Assembly: GCA_019914945.1 (NCBI GenBank)
Contig: CM034103.1
Location: forward strand, 2,976,001 to 3,040,000
From: Typha latifolia
Taxonomy: Eukaryota > Streptophyta > Magnoliopsida > Poales > Typhaceae
Direction: 5' to 3'
Length of the DNA stretch: 64,000 bases
In this document: positions 35,555-48,927 of the stretch, one piece after another
How the letters are laid out: every line of letters begins with the position of its first letter
Position numbering within the stretch: the first letter of the stretch is position 1
Position numbers and translations under genes: made by a program
Notes under the pieces: model-generated
Database searches by the model: none
What the model was told of the DNA's origin: nothing
What the model saw: the letters and a program-made list of their open reading frames with translations, nothing else

Positions 35555-38061
35555 ATGCAATATCTCCATGCGGACAAAGAAAATGGCGAAAAATGTTATG
35601 TGAGGGACTTCTTAGACTTCAGTTTACTTTTTTATTTGTTTATGATTGTGCATCTCATGAGATTTATTTTGTTAAGAAAAATTTCTGCAAACCAAAGTTC
35701 ATTGTAACTCAGACTTGAATGGGTTCTTTTCTATGGAAGCCTCAGTGAATCGATCCAAATCATGTTTAATTTTGTGGGATGTAGTGTTTTTTCCAATGTA
35801 ATGACAGGAGAGAATTATTCAGGAAAATTCAGTTGTTCAAAAGGAGCAAGATTCTTTACTTCGACTGATTTATTTATACTTTTCTAATTTTGTTGTTTGA
35901 ACTATGAATTACTTTTGATTGTTGTAGATTAAACAGATATATGCTATCATGGATGCATTAACAATCCTCGTCTCGGTTAGAGTTTTTGATCTGCATTCTT
36001 ACCATTCATATTCAAGATGGTCCAAGATAGATAGTTACTCAGGTGACATGCCTCCATCTTTTCTGGCGAATTTAATGTTGAAGATGATCTTCACAAACTT
36101 ATTGTCTATGATTGCCTGCTTAACCGTGGACATATAACAACTTAATTCCTATTCTTACTGTCTGCATACACAATGGACAGCCTAATTATATTCCGTATTA
36201 AGCTTAACTGCCTGCAAGGTTAACTACGTGGACATGTCTTATCAACCATATAACTTATGCATTTATTATGAGATATTGTGTTTGAGTCATAGTATCAGTT
36301 TCATTAGTGCATGCTAAATCTGATTGCTCAGGCTTTTGTTAATTTTCCAACCACCATCACTGTGTCTAACAATTAGTTGATACTGTTTCCTCTGGTTCTG
36401 AGATACTGATTAATTGATCGGCCCTTCATATATATGATACCAAGCATATTTTGATGTCATTAAAATGTTCTGAAGTATCTCATACCTCTTTGAAACTAAA
36501 GGAGCCTATCATAGATGCTATTAAGAAGTCCCATAGTATCACATTTAACCTTACATGTATGACTATGCAGTGGATATGTGTGAAATTTTGTACTTCTGAC
36601 TTTTGAGTGGCATTTCTTATAGACACTTAAAAGGTTTTTAGAGGGAAATATGCTACATTTGTTGAATTCCATAACTTATGAACACCTGGTCAGGCTTTTG
36701 TTCTTGTGGTGATCGTTCGGCCGAGGTGAATTATCTGATATAACTTAATGGATACTAGGTGTTTTCACAACTCAGTTTATCTTTGTTCCATAGGCTTGCA
36801 GGTCACATAGCTGAGCTCTTTCTTATTTTTCCCTTGCAGGCATGCTTCGAAACTTAAGCTATAATATGCTGGTGATTCACCGATGCTACTGAAGATAAGC
36901 GTCACTTGGTGCTTGGACTTTCACAAATTAGTGTACCTGGCGGAAGCCTTTTGATGGCAGATTGAAGGTTTTTTCTGTAAGCATCATGAGACTAGTTTTG
37001 CTGGAAGGACCAAATTTAACACGGTCAGATTGATGCCTTAAGGATCTATAGTTTTGTTTGGCGTTAATTTTTGTGACTTTGTAGTGTTTTTTATTAGCTT
37101 GGCGATGATTGTAGATGCTGATGGTTTGCTAGATGTTTGATTGAAATGATTTTGGAAAAAAAGGTCTCTGATTGACATGTTGTGAGTTGATTGAATCTAA
37201 AATAAGGAAGGTGGTTGGTTTCGATAGAAGTAAGAAAACTCACTCTCCACTTCTTTTGTCGTTCTCAGGAAAACTCACTCTAATTGGCCTTTTTATTGTT
37301 CTTTTGAATAATAGAGGAACAATTTCGAAAGTTAAGAGTGTTGAAACATTATTTCCTTTTGAGAAAACTAAAAATATTAGATCTTTGTATGTATCTTTTT
37401 AAAAAAAATTTAAAAGAATTTTATAGATCACACTCTACATTTTACTTATATTATAATTTACACTTTATTTTTTGAGAATTTTATAATTTAACTCCTCATT
37501 TTTTTATAATTTTTATTTGATATTCTGAGTTAATTTAGACAATACTAACAAAAAATTATTACATCATAGTATATAAATTATCTCTATCTTTCTTATCCTC
37601 TCTTTTTCTTTCATTTTTCTCCCTTCAATAATCATTTAATAAATTAGTCGGGAACTAGTTAGATGATTATTAAATGGAGATAGGGAAGAGGATTTGAAGC
37701 GAGGTAGAGGAAGAGGACTAAAAGCTTATAAATTTAGTATTGTTAGAATATTAAATAAGAATTATAGAGAAAAATAAGGAGTTAGATTATAAATTTCTTA
37801 AATATAGAGACAAAATAGATATAGGTGCGATTTATAAAATTCTCTTTTTAATTTTTTTGAATGAAAGTCCAAACAAGGGCATCTAAGCGTGGTATCCATA
37901 TGACCATATATTTAAGTTTTTCCATAGATATTCAGCTAAATATTACTTTTTAAATGGTATACACATAAATAAAGAAGTTTAAAACGATATACAACTATAA
38001 TGCACCAAAAAAAAACATTATCAGGACAAAAATACAAAATCTAATGCTCTCGCCACGCTTC
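35555..38061 (+). other. CSL4 3' flank and intergenic DNA
   Basis: No further coding exon is convincing. An acceptor-like TTTTTCCCTTGCAG near 36840 may mark a spliced 3' UTR. The 76-codon frame at 37172-37402 has no recognisable features. Confidence 0.45.
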
Positions 38062-38089
38062 ATCTCTCTCTCTCTCTCTCTCTCTCTCT
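38062..38089. repeat. (TC)n microsatellite just upstream of an ATG
   Basis: A pure CT run that ends 8 bases before the ATG at 38098, so it should lie in the mRNA leader of the plastid-type membrane protein gene. Confidence 0.9.
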
Positions 38090-38097
38090 GAAATGCT

Positions 38098-40307
38098 ATG
38101 ATTACTTCCAATCTCCTTTCTTTTTCACCTACATCTCTTCCTCCTCCTCCCTCCCTTCGGAACCCTGACCCTATTCCTCGACCCAGCCTACCATCCTCAC
38201 CGCAGCCTACTCGGACTCGCGGCTTCCTCTGCCACAGCCGGCGCACCGGCCGTCCTCCTTGGGACTCGAACGTCGAGTCTGTCCGGCCCGGTTGGTTCCG
38301 ACGCCAAAGTTCCGAAGCGGAAGACGAGGTCAAAGATTCCCCCCGAAAAGAGAAGAGGACATGGTGGTCCGACGACTCCTCCGACGGTCTCGATGACGAA
38401 TTCGAATTCGACCCCTTCGATGACGATTCATTTGATAAGCCATGGGAAAAGATTTGGATCTTTAAGGTGCGAGCTTGTCTTTGTTTATATGCTTATCTTT
38501 TATTATTTATTGTTTTTGGATTAGTTTATGGATTATGCAAGCAAAATGTTCGATGGAAAGTTAGAATGAGAAGTGATTAAGGTACTGTATTTTTACTGCT
38601 GCGTGAGAGGATTGGTGTGATTTAGCAAAGTAGATTGTAGTTCTAAGTGAGATGAAAGATAGTAGCGGATAGCAAGCGAGCCCCCTTCACTAAGTGATTT
38701 GCATGAGAAGCACGCCTACCGTCAATAAGCTAAAGCTTTGAATTGGGGATGGGAGTAGAAGTTTGTAAAGAATGTTTCTGAGCAAGATCATCTAATCACA
38801 TAAAGTATCTCACAATATTAGAGAACTTGCGCTGTCTCAGCAGAAAAATATCATATTCATGATATATGCGAATAGTGGTAGTCTATTGATTTGGCAAAGT
38901 TAATGAGCAAGCGGTAGCAATCTTTGAGGAATTGTAAGAGCTTTTTTCAATTGGAAATTAAAAAATAAAGGGTTTGTGGTGTTGAGACAAATAGTAGCTT
39001 TCTCTGCTAGTTTTGCTAGAGCGAAGTTAGCAGATCACAAGGATGTTTGAATGAGGAGTAATCCTCGAATGGTCATTGTAGCTTGGGTCTCAGAAGTAGT
39101 ATAACTTGTTCCTGCAAACTATCTGCGTCTTGCCCACACTCTTTGCTTATGATTTTCCACATCTTTTCTTTGCATCTCTTAGATGTAAAATTCATTGCAT
39201 GTAATTCCATTGCACACGATATGAACAACATGTTAAGATTTCTGGGGACCTCTAACTCTTACTTATAAAACTAGTCCCAGTACTATAACTCACTGATCTG
39301 TTTTAGCTATACCAGGAACTGAAAAGCAATTGGGTTTGCTAAGATCCGTATGAAAGGATATGGCCTAACTAATCTCCTATGTGTACAAATGATTCTTGTA
39401 TAATACATAATAAACATGCTAGATGCTTCTTCACTGTATGAATAATTTAAGCACATTTATTGGGAAGGTAAGAAATCATAAGGGCTGTTGCATTACGTAA
39501 CCAAGTCTACTACTATAATGAGCACCTTTGTTTTTGCTGGTGTAGTAATCTCTGATCTACTTCTAGCAAAGAAGAACATTTTTGTTTTTGTTCTCCTCAG
39601 ACTGAAGATGTAATATGCAGTGAAACATGTTATAGATTGTATCATTTTAGTCCTTTCCTTTCCCCCTCCTGCAAATACACTAGTGTGAAAATATGCATCA
39701 TTCGATAGATCAGCTCTAGTGGTACGCATCAATGCTATTCTGATTTCGTTATAATTGTATGGCGTTGTGGCAGGTGTTCAGGTCGTATGGTTATTTGCTA
39801 CCAGCCATTATTGCTTCAATGCTTCTTGCATCAGGTCCAAAAGCTTTCCTTATGGCCCTAGCATTTCCTCTTGGACAATCAGCAATCTCTCTTGCATTTG
39901 ACAAGGTATGGGGAAAGGCACGTGAAGGGCCAAGAGCCAGGCCTAAGACGAAGAAGAATCCATTTGCAAGGTCTACAAGTGACTTCAAGAAGCAACGGCA
40001 AGAAGAAAGCGGCAGTATCAAAAATGGAAAGTCGGGCTATCAGACATGGGTATCTGCAGATACTGGTGTTGCTGATAAGGGGGCTGTGCCGCGCAGACCC
40101 AGTTTCGGAGGATGGGATGAACTAGATAGGCAAAAGGGACCCATAAAAGGTTCTCAGAGAAGGCAAGCACCTAAAGTAAATGACTCAACTCCAGTAGAGC
40201 CAGTGAAGAAGTTGTCAAAGAGGGGAAAATATAGAGATGCACCGCTATTTTGGAGGCTTCTGATTGCAGTTTTCCCATTCCTGGGTTCTTGGACTAGAAT
40301 ACTATAA
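38098..40307 (+). CDS. Plant-conserved plastid-type membrane protein, 2 exons
   Basis: Exon 1 is 38098-38466 and exon 2 is 39774-40307, joined in phase 0 to 300 residues. The first 50 residues are Ser/Pro/Arg-rich and low in acidic residues, like a chloroplast transit peptide. An acidic block follows (DDSSDGLDDEFEFDPFDDDS), then WEKIWIFKVFRSYGYLLPAI, a hydrophobic stretch at about residues 129-163 that could form one or two membrane helices, then SLAFDKVWG. A basic, Ser-rich tail ends with a second hydrophobic stretch at about 284-298 (FWRLLIAVFPFLGSW). I recall uncharacterised proteins of this layout in other plants. Function is unknown, and plastid membrane location is inferred. A (TC)n run lies directly before the start. 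Confidence 0.85.
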
Positions 40308-40693
40308 CAGCTATGAAGTGATAAGCAGCATTTGTACTAGAAAAAAAAGATAACTCAATTACTCCATGGGTGGGTCTAACACTTGTGGCGATAGATAAAC
40401 ATAGTAGATGAATGAATAGACTGATATGTAAAAGTATCTTTCCATAGAAAATTTGCCAGAACCCATCTTTGTACAAGTATATCAGTCTATAATTTTGAGT
40501 AATTTTGAGTAATATTTTGACATATTGCTGAAAATAGAAGGATAACAATGTATATTGTGTTCGAATTAACTAGGAATATTATTTATTATTTCGTTTATGT
40601 ATGTATTTATAGAGTCTATTATAGTTTACTCGACAGTTGAAAACTTACCCCGCAGTCGTCTTCCTCTTTACTTCCAAAACCCTGATTCCCTCC

Positions 40694-43627
40694 ATGGAGT
40701 CCTCTGACCTTTCCTCCTCCTCCACGTTTTCCCTCTCCGCCCACCCAAACCCTAACCCTAACCCTAACCCTAGGAAACCGCCTCCGAAGCGCTTCGTCCG
40801 CTCCCAGATCCCCCCTTCCATCCTCTCCGACCCAGCCCTTAACGCCGCCATCTCCCTCCTCCCCTCCAACTATGACTTCGAGATACACAAGACGATCCAC
40901 CGCCTCCGCTCCTCGTCTGCCCGCCGCGTCGCCCTCCAACTCCCTGAAGGCCTCCTCATGTACTCCCTTCCCATCGCCGACATCCTCCGTAAATTCTCCG
41001 ACCCCAGCGCGGACTTCCTCGTCCTCGCCGACCCCACATACGGTGCCTGCTGCCTCGCCGACTCCTCCGCCGCTGCCCTCTCCGCCGACCTCCTCGTTCA
41101 CTACGGTCACAGCTGCCTCGTCCCCGTCACCTCCTCTCTCCTCCCCGTCCTCTACGTCTTTGTCGACATTCGAGTCGACGCCGATCGCCTCGTCAATTCC
41201 ATCTGCGCCGCCTTCCCGGACCCTTCCACCGCCCCCCGCCTCGCTTTAGCTGGCACTATTCAGTTTGTCTCCGCCGTCCACGCCGCCGCCTCTGTTCTCC
41301 GGTTACATGGGTATAAAGATGTTTTAATCCCCCAGGCCAAGCCGCTCTCCGCCGGCGAGGTTCTCGGATGCACAGCACCGACAATTCCCAAGTCCGAGGG
41401 CGTTGAAACCGTCGTGTTTGTCGCCGATGGCAGGTTTCACCTCGAGGCATTTATGATTGCGAACCCTAGCGTGAGGGCATTACGGTATGATCCGTTTCTT
41501 GGAGTGCTTGTTTTGGAGGGGTATGACCATAAGGGGATGAAGCGGGCGAGGAAAGATGCGATCTTGGCAGCAAGGAAGGCGACGAATTGGGGGGTTATTC
41601 TTGGGACTCTCGGAAGGCAGGGGAGTACTAAAGTTTTGGATAGAGTGGTGGAGCATATGGAGGAGAAGGTCATGGATTACACTGTGGTGCTGATGTCGGA
41701 GATATCACCAGCTAGGATGGAGTTGTTTGGGGACTCAGTGGATGCATGGGTGCAGATTGCCTGCCCACGATTATCGATTGATTGGGGCGAGGGATTCAAG
41801 AAGCCCATGTTGACTACATTTGAATTTGATATTGCATTGGGATATATTCCCAGTTGGTGGGATAAGGGAAGGCCGGCGGAATCAGTGAAGAGGAGTTCAA
41901 TTTGTGAATGTGGTGCAGAAAAGGATGAGAAGTCTTGCTCGGATTTGGCTGGTTGTCGAAGTGGATCATGCAGTCGGAATTGTGCTAATGGTGACGCAGA
42001 GGCCAACTATCCGATGGATTACTATGCTCAGGATGGAGGGGACTGGAACAGTTCTTATATGAAAAAGAAATCCTCTGCCGGTGAGAGAAAGGGTCAAAAT
42101 AGATTTGGTAAGCTATGAATCTCTTAGAATTAAACTTTGTTCTTGGATGGAAGGTTGACTTCAAGTCCTCATGTTTTTATGCAACCTCAATCTGATACTC
42201 TGCTTGAAGTTAATTTTGAGCCCAAAAACAATGATCAATTTTAGCTGACTTAGTATCCATGAGTTTGGAACAGTAGGATTTATGCAATTGTAAGCCAAAG
42301 ATATTTTCTCCTACTTAAGCCTCTTAAGATGCAGGACATGTTCCGCTGATACTCATCCTTGAATGCATCATCCTGTTTCTTGCTTTTAATATTACTTTTT
42401 CTTTCATTTTGGATTGTTTAATGACAAGATACTAGCATTGAGTCTTGCAATGCTTTAGAAGGAACTTCATTTAAGCACTAGCAAATCTATCATGGAATAT
42501 GTGATCCTTTCAATTATCATAGTGAATATTTTGTCATGTTGCCAAGTCCTTCATAATAGTACATAACATGCATTTGTTGGTAAACAGTAAACCTTACAAG
42601 ATATTTCACCAAATTTTCCTGTCGTAGTCTTTTCACAAAACTGAACAATGCTTCTTCTTTTTTTTCCTTTTTAATCCTTTGCAACAACATTTGACAATCC
42701 TCCACTTTGGTAGTTCTTTTCCAGCTAAATATCTATATGTATGGTTTTTTTCACCATTGTTTGATGCACAGCTAACCAGTCACTTGAATTTGTTTTTGTG
42801 GAGGTTGTTGCACTTATAGAGAGTGAAACATAAGGAGACAAATTAGTGATGATGATGCCTCCCTAGTTAGAATAGTTTCCATGGAATTCAACGATGTAAA
42901 ACAATATAACCTTGCTTGGTCATTTCGACAATCTTGACTAGCACAGTCCCATGTAAATGGTATCCTCATTCAAAGAGAACTGTTTGAGATCCGCATTGGT
43001 GAAAAGTTGGTAATGTTGGGACATTGCGTTAACATTTCTTTTGTTAACATCTTTAACTTTATCTGTTTACTTATAATGAAGTCATATGTTGAAACCTTTC
43101 GTTTCCCGCATTAGGTGGATATAATACCTTGTTTAAGTGATTTATGAAGGTCATTGTAAACTGGCTATGGTGTTTTCAGAAGTTGAAAGGTCGTCATTTT
43201 TGTCCTCTTTTCCACATGTGATTGCAAATAACTAGTGTTTCTGGCAACTGGGTGAGCTGCTTGTGAGGGTCTGTAGCTTGTGGTCTGGTAGATACTATTG
43301 TAGTCCCATTTACTTGCATATAGCAAAACCAATGCAGTTTTCTCCTCAGTGATATATTGTGTATTTTCTTCTTTTCTGATAGTTTTATAATGTTATACCT
43401 ATAATTGAGCTAGCTTGTTTTGCTCTTTGGAGACTGGCTTTCTGCTATTGAAAGAAGGGTCTGCTCTTTTTGGACTATATGCTTAAAGTTACCTTGAAGA
43501 AAATATTACATGATAATGATGTTTTTCCTGCCTCAGCTTGAAGTTCATTTAGTTTTGCAACTAGCTAGTTCTGATTTTTAGTAAAACATGATCAGGAGGA
43601 AGCGTTCAAGTTGAAGCACCGCCATGA
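40694..43627 (+). CDS. DPH1: Diphthamide biosynthesis protein 1 (DPH1), probably 2 exons
   Basis: DPH1 with DPH2 transfers 3-amino-3-carboxypropyl from S-adenosylmethionine to a histidine of elongation factor 2, the first step of diphthamide synthesis in the cytosol. Family motifs: QIPPSILSDPALNAAIS, LPSNYDFEIHKT, ALQLPEGLLMYS, LLVHYGHSCLVP. The three cysteines that hold the 4Fe-4S cluster are present: C119 in YGACC, C226 in GCTAP, C357 in CPRLSIDWG. Reading straight through gives 474 residues, ending at 42118. A strong GTAAGC donor at 42108 and an acceptor before 43596 allow exons 40694-42107 and 43596-43627, giving 481 residues with a C-terminal GGSVQVEAPP; I prefer this. Upstream in-frame ATG 40637 is less likely. 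A Cys-rich tail (about 394-437) follows the catalytic part. The first 700 bases are markedly C-rich. A telomere-like repeat encodes Asn-Pro repeats at residues 18-26. Confidence 0.93.
40745..40773 (+). repeat. Telomere-like CCCTAA repeat inside DPH1 coding sequence
   Basis: AACCCTAACCCTAACCCTAA in about four units lies in frame in DPH1 and encodes NPNPNPNP. The unit is the 6-bp CCCTAA form, not the 7-bp CCCTAAA form of most plant telomeres. Confidence 0.9.
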
Positions 43628-45035
43628 AGGTCAACTGGGAATCAAATTTTTTGGGTGGCCTCAAACTATATCTATTATGATGGACACAGTCTCACTGGAT
43701 GAATAGAAGGATGCCACAGATTCTGGTTATTAGTTTTTAATGCTGCAACTTATGGTGGAGGGAAGAAAAGTAGAATCCTTTCAATTGCAGATGTTTGATT
43801 TATTGGCCTCATGGCTGACTCCAGAAATTCAGAATGCAACTCAAAACAAATTAATCGCGAGACAAGAGATGATGCCTTGTATACTTCTCTTCTGGATTAT
43901 GTCCAGGTTTTGATGATCTTATGTGTAATCTTTATTTATTTTTAAATTTACAATAAAAAAGTTATTTTAAACTAATGGTGCTTGAAAAGCTTTATTGCTA
44001 ACGGCAGCCATAATTTCTATTAATGTGTTTGAGTACGCTTATACTGTTATATTATGGGTTAACTACACTAAAGGCCCGATTCTCCCTAAATCCTTCTCCC
44101 TCTCACTCTCTTTCAAGAAAAAGGAAATGAAAGATTGAAAGAAATTATTTATAGATGTAATGGGCTAATGCATCGTAATCTGCCAACTTACCTGATAATG
44201 TTGTTTAGGCCGAACCATATAAAGCTTTTGTAGGGGAAAGACTAAATCAGAGATGAAGAGAAGCCTTGTATAAGACCTATACATCTTTTTGGGTCTTTGG
44301 ATACTGCCTTCACCCCATCCCCTCCACCTGTGTCAGATAAAATCAAGTAAATTTTGTACTTACAGGTTAATCATATGTAAGGTGTGGATATAGTATAGAA
44401 CATCTCATTTACAAAATGTTCTTCCTGAAAATTGTAGATAGAAGCTTCTTGATTCTCTTCTGATTAAAATGTAGCAGTTGCTAATTGGTTCGCCATGAAC
44501 TCACTTTTGGTTGCAAGAACAGCAAAATATTAACTCAAAAGCAAACTGAAGCTTCTGAGCTCATGATTGATAACTAATATGCATACACCGAATAAGCAAA
44601 GAATAAAGCTGAATGTAGAATAACAATAATATGCAATTGAAGAAAAGAATGCGGAGAAAAAGAGAAAATTAAACTGAAACAACACTAATGTGCAGCGAAA
44701 ACAAGTAGAATATTACTCCATACATCAGTCTATCTTAATGTCTCATTATGAGTAAAACCCAGTTAACCTTATTATACAAAGCAACTATGATCCATGTAAT
44801 CAGTGTTTCATATGATTTCATGTACAAGCGGGTGCACAAGAAAAGTTCAATACCCAAGACCTTCATCCTAGTTGAACGAGGGCAGTTTAGGCAACAGCAG
44901 GATTACAAGGAATAATAGAGCACGGAGCAGAAAACCGGTGTGGCAAGCCACCCCTGGTGGACCATGGTAAACCTCATTAGTAAAGCACCAAAACTCAGCA
45001 CAGTTGAAGGTAATTGCATACCTCTGACAATGCAG
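43628..45035. other. Region between two convergent genes
   Basis: The 3' flanks of DPH1 (+) and of the membrane protein gene (-) meet here. No additional gene is seen. Most of it is AT-rich with no recognisable repeat ends. Confidence 0.5.
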
Positions 45036-47891
45036 TTATTTAGACTTGCTCTCAGAGCTCAATTGCCGTCCTAAAATCAATAGTCCTACCGAGGTAAATG
45101 CAGACAAGATGGCAGATGAATAACAAATAGCAAGAAGAGCTCCCCTTAGTGACTGGATGGGAAGCAGGCACCAAAATACGTCAGAAGAAGGAACAATCTG
45201 TATTCACTTAAAAAGGAAAAGGAAAATCTTCAAATTCTTTTAAGTGTACCTTGGCTAGTGGCAAAGCATTGTCATTTGCATACATCAGCGAGCTTTCTGG
45301 TATGCTTTGGACACCTTGACTTAGTTCCCAGGAGAGAATCCTAGTTTCAAAATAAAGAGATAAAATTCTAAGACGATCTTTGAAGAAAACAAAATCATGG
45401 TGGTTTTCTCATACAGGAATGCTGCAAAGTAATCAGCAGACTCATTAATAGTTGTGTGACCAATACTAGATTCTCATCAGGCAGGAGAAACTAATAGTGG
45501 CTGGTTAAACATAAGGAACCAAATTCTTTATCTGCGTAAGTGTGGATCCAGACTTCACTCAAGCAATTGGATGAGAAGACAATATTTGCAAAAAAAATTG
45601 CTGCAAGAATGAACTTACCCAAAAATTAATCCAACTGCAGCACCAATATTAGCTTTCTCTGGGGTCAACTCGAATTCTAAGTCGCCAAACTGATAAAATA
45701 ATGGAAGAATCATCCGCTTCTGTTCATTTCAAAATGGTAAAAGATAAGTAGACAAGAAGTTACCTTCATCATCCTGCTTTCCTTCTTTGGTTCTTCATCA
45801 GTTTTAACCACTGGACTTCTGGATAGAAGCTTCCCAATCTTAACCATTGCTTTAGCAATCTACAGAAATTCATTATTTAAATTTTCCAGTACGTACATAT
45901 GTATATTATCCTAGATTCAGGTTAGTCATAATGTTAGCTCAATAATTCAGCTGCCACAGGTCTGGTCCTTGACGCTTGATGTCATCACATAGAGTAAACT
46001 AGTCACAGAGTGTATCGATTCTCAAAGCTTGTTAAATCAACAGGGAAACTTACTGTCGGCAAAGTATGCCCTCATAATTTTACATACATTATACAGCTTT
46101 ATACAATAATCTTCAAATGGATGATATGCTAAAATGGATTAGGATGGATTGATAACAGGTTTACTGCTATTCTACATATGGTTCTTTGAATTCTTTACAA
46201 TCACGAGGTTGTGAAGAAAATGAGATGGACAAAAAGGGTAGAGAATGAACAAGAGAAAAATATAGGAGATAGCACTTGAGGTGGAAGATACCTCCAGAAC
46301 CACTAAGAAAGCAGAGAGGCTAGCAACAATAGATAGTAAGAAAAGAAGCAAGCTGGTGCTACACACAGAGCCAGTGGTAACACACTGCATGTTTCGACCT
46401 AACATCTCCTCTGAAACTAAGCAATACCTAGTGTACTAAAAGACGGACATAAGATGGTTGTTAAACCTAGGATATCCCATCAAGAGCCATTACCTTAATC
46501 AAATCTTCCTTTCAACATCATCAAATCATAATATTTAGCAAAACTTCCCTAACAATTAATGGAGTTTTAGGTTAAGAATGGAGATCAGTGTATTTCAGAC
46601 TACACTAATGGATCCTCTTTTCACAGAAATATAGTAGTCCAACAACAACAGATAGGAGAAGCAAAGAAACAATTGGCTCAGTCAGGTCAATCTCCACAGC
46701 AAACGAAATATGGCACTGAACAAATGCACCATCCTATCCAATAACCTAGTTTTCCTAATTCACACCTTACTTGTTGTGACAAAGATCGAGTCACTTTAGC
46801 ACAACTGGCTTACAGCCACAACTCAATAACACCACAGTGTCAACTAGCTTTCCCTTTTCCCCTTTGAACAAACTGAGCTTTGTTAGTCCTACACAGCTAG
46901 GTTTAAATAGTAGAACTAGAAGTCCAAGATTTAGCTTTACCCTTTGCGTCTCTCCTTGACCATATTGTCCCATGGCCTCGAATCTTCTTCCGGCAGATAC
47001 CAAGCGTTTGCCAAGTGCTACACTAAGCGAACAAGAACAGATGAAATAAGATAACATCAAAGATGGATAGATTTTGCAAGCTATCAATACCTGATTTTAT
47101 GTTGCCGGTCAAGGAGCCCTCTATTGATGGGAGCTGACTTGCAATGCTATTCGAAGTGGATGTGTCAGCTAGTTCCCATGCTCGCGAAAGATTTAAAAGC
47201 ATTTCACCCACTTCTCGACCACACTAAAACAATACGTGCACAGATATTAAATCTCCAACAGCTCTCAATTCGTAAGATAGTATGACACTCAAATCAATAT
47301 CAAGTCTTCATGTACTACTCTATTCCATTCAACAAAAACACAAACCTTAATCCTAGCGTCTATCCAGACAAAATGTTGAATTACTAACCTCATCCAGCAC
47401 TGGTCCGTTTGAAAGATCAAATGACGCGTCATTGAGCTTTTTCGCAGCTCGTAAGGAAGAAATCAATAAGAATCCATGAATCGAACAATTGAATAACAAA
47501 TTAGAATTGATCATACAAGGGCACTTACATCGAGACGGAGATCACCGGGGAGCCGAGAGAGGTAATCCGGCGGAAGCTTCAAGCAATCCTGGGAGCAGCG
47601 AGATGCATGAAACCTTACCCCATAAATCGAGGAGAGAGAGAGAGGGGGGTGGCTTACGGCGAGCTCTTGGAGGAGGGGAAGGACGGGCTCCTCGCCGAGG
47701 GACCTGGAAGATTCCGATTCCGTGAGCGCGAAGGAGACAACGAGGGTTCGAGATCTCGAGCGGAGGTTATAGATCGAGGACTCCGTTGGGAGGAGGAAGG
47801 AAGAAGTGATGGGATGGGGATTTCGACGAAAGAAAGGGGCGAGACAGGGAAGAGGAGCGGGAAGAGCTGGAGAGAGGAGGAGAGAAGCCAT
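45036..47891 (-). CDS. Plastid-type membrane protein of unknown function, 9 exons
   Basis: Exons from 5' to 3': 47658-47891, 47529-47588, 47389-47436, 47091-47223, 46941-47017, 45764-45859, 45619-45689, 45250-45340, 45036-45152. They join to 308 residues with phases that agree at every junction. The first 55 residues are Ser/Arg/Pro-rich with few acids, consistent with a transit peptide. Then come LPPDYLSRLPGDLRLDLND and REVGEMLLNLSRAWELADTS, then SALGKRLVSAGRRFEAMGQY, which looks helical. Two hydrophobic segments follow: about 223-234 with IGAAVGLIFGILSW, and about 271-297 with GALLAICYSS and FTSVGLLILG. The end is short and charged. I recall plant proteins of this kind without a known function. 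The second exon of the C-terminal pair needs the acceptor at CATCCAG/TCACTAAGG; the nearer AG reads into a different frame and a poor end. Confidence 0.82.
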
Positions 47892-48249
47892 TCGAATCGG
47901 TTCGCGACGAGACAGAGCAGTGACGCTTATTTCTGGGCCTTAAGTAGAGATATGCGGGCCCACTGTCTATCACCACAACAGCTGTTTCCTTTTTTCCCAA
48001 AATGAAAATTTATATTACTTTTATTATTATTAACATTCTACTGTATTAATATTCTAGAAATTATTATACTTAAATCTTCTAAATTATTGTCCATTTTCAC
48101 ATAAATCCTTTAGTTTGATTCGCTCGTAAAAGATACTTATGAATTATTATTTTTTAAATATATTTTACAACTAAATATATACTTTATTCCCAAACCTCAT
48201 AGAAAGTAAATCATCAGTTATAAAATAAAATAAAAAAATGATCACAGAT

Positions 48250-48565
48250 TGAGGGTTGCCATAAAGTTATGGACGCTTTGCTTTCTATGTAAAATTTTTA
48301 GCAGAAAACAACCATAATATCTTTCTCTATAACTAATATTATTATGATGGAATTTTAATATTTACATCTTAAAATGATCTTATCCTCCAAACTTATTTAT
48401 ATTTTAAATTTTTAATAACTAAAGATAAATTCTTATATAAATTTATTCAAGATAATTATATAATTTTATCCATATCTTACAATCAAATAATAAAATATAA
48501 GTAAAGTTATAAAGATAACTAATTTATATTTAAAAGATGTCCATAAAGTTATCTTTGAAAAATCT
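48250..48565. mobile_element. Second copy of the AT-rich repeat seen at 16.5-17.0 kb
   Basis: Shares several ordered phrases with 16545-17030. Its two ends both carry CCATAAAGTTAT as a direct repeat (near 48260 and 48541). Non-coding. Confidence 0.5.
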
Positions 48566-48927
48566 CATACATGAATATAAGACCTAAGGCGTTGTTTGAT
48601 TTAAAGCTAAATTATAAACTTGATTAGTTTGTCTAATTTTTTTGTCTTGGTTTTTTAAGAAGAAATTTGGTTAGATATAAAAAAGATAAAAAAAGATGTT
48701 CGATGTGAACCAAAACCTCCCAAATACTCTTTCATTAATGATCCGTTCGATTTGTCTACAGAAAAGGTCTCACAAAGTGCATATCTTACTCACCTATACT
48801 ATATAATTGACGATATGTCCCCAGAATGGTTTGGAATTTAGAAATCCAAACGTAATACATACACCTAGATAGACCCAAAACAATTCAAACAAGTAGAGGC
48901 GAATAACATGTGAATGAATAAAATGGG

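Noticed and set aside
40745..40773. True interstitial telomere or chromosome end
   Set aside because: Only about four units are present and they are in frame within a conserved gene. There is no long array or subtelomeric DNA around it.
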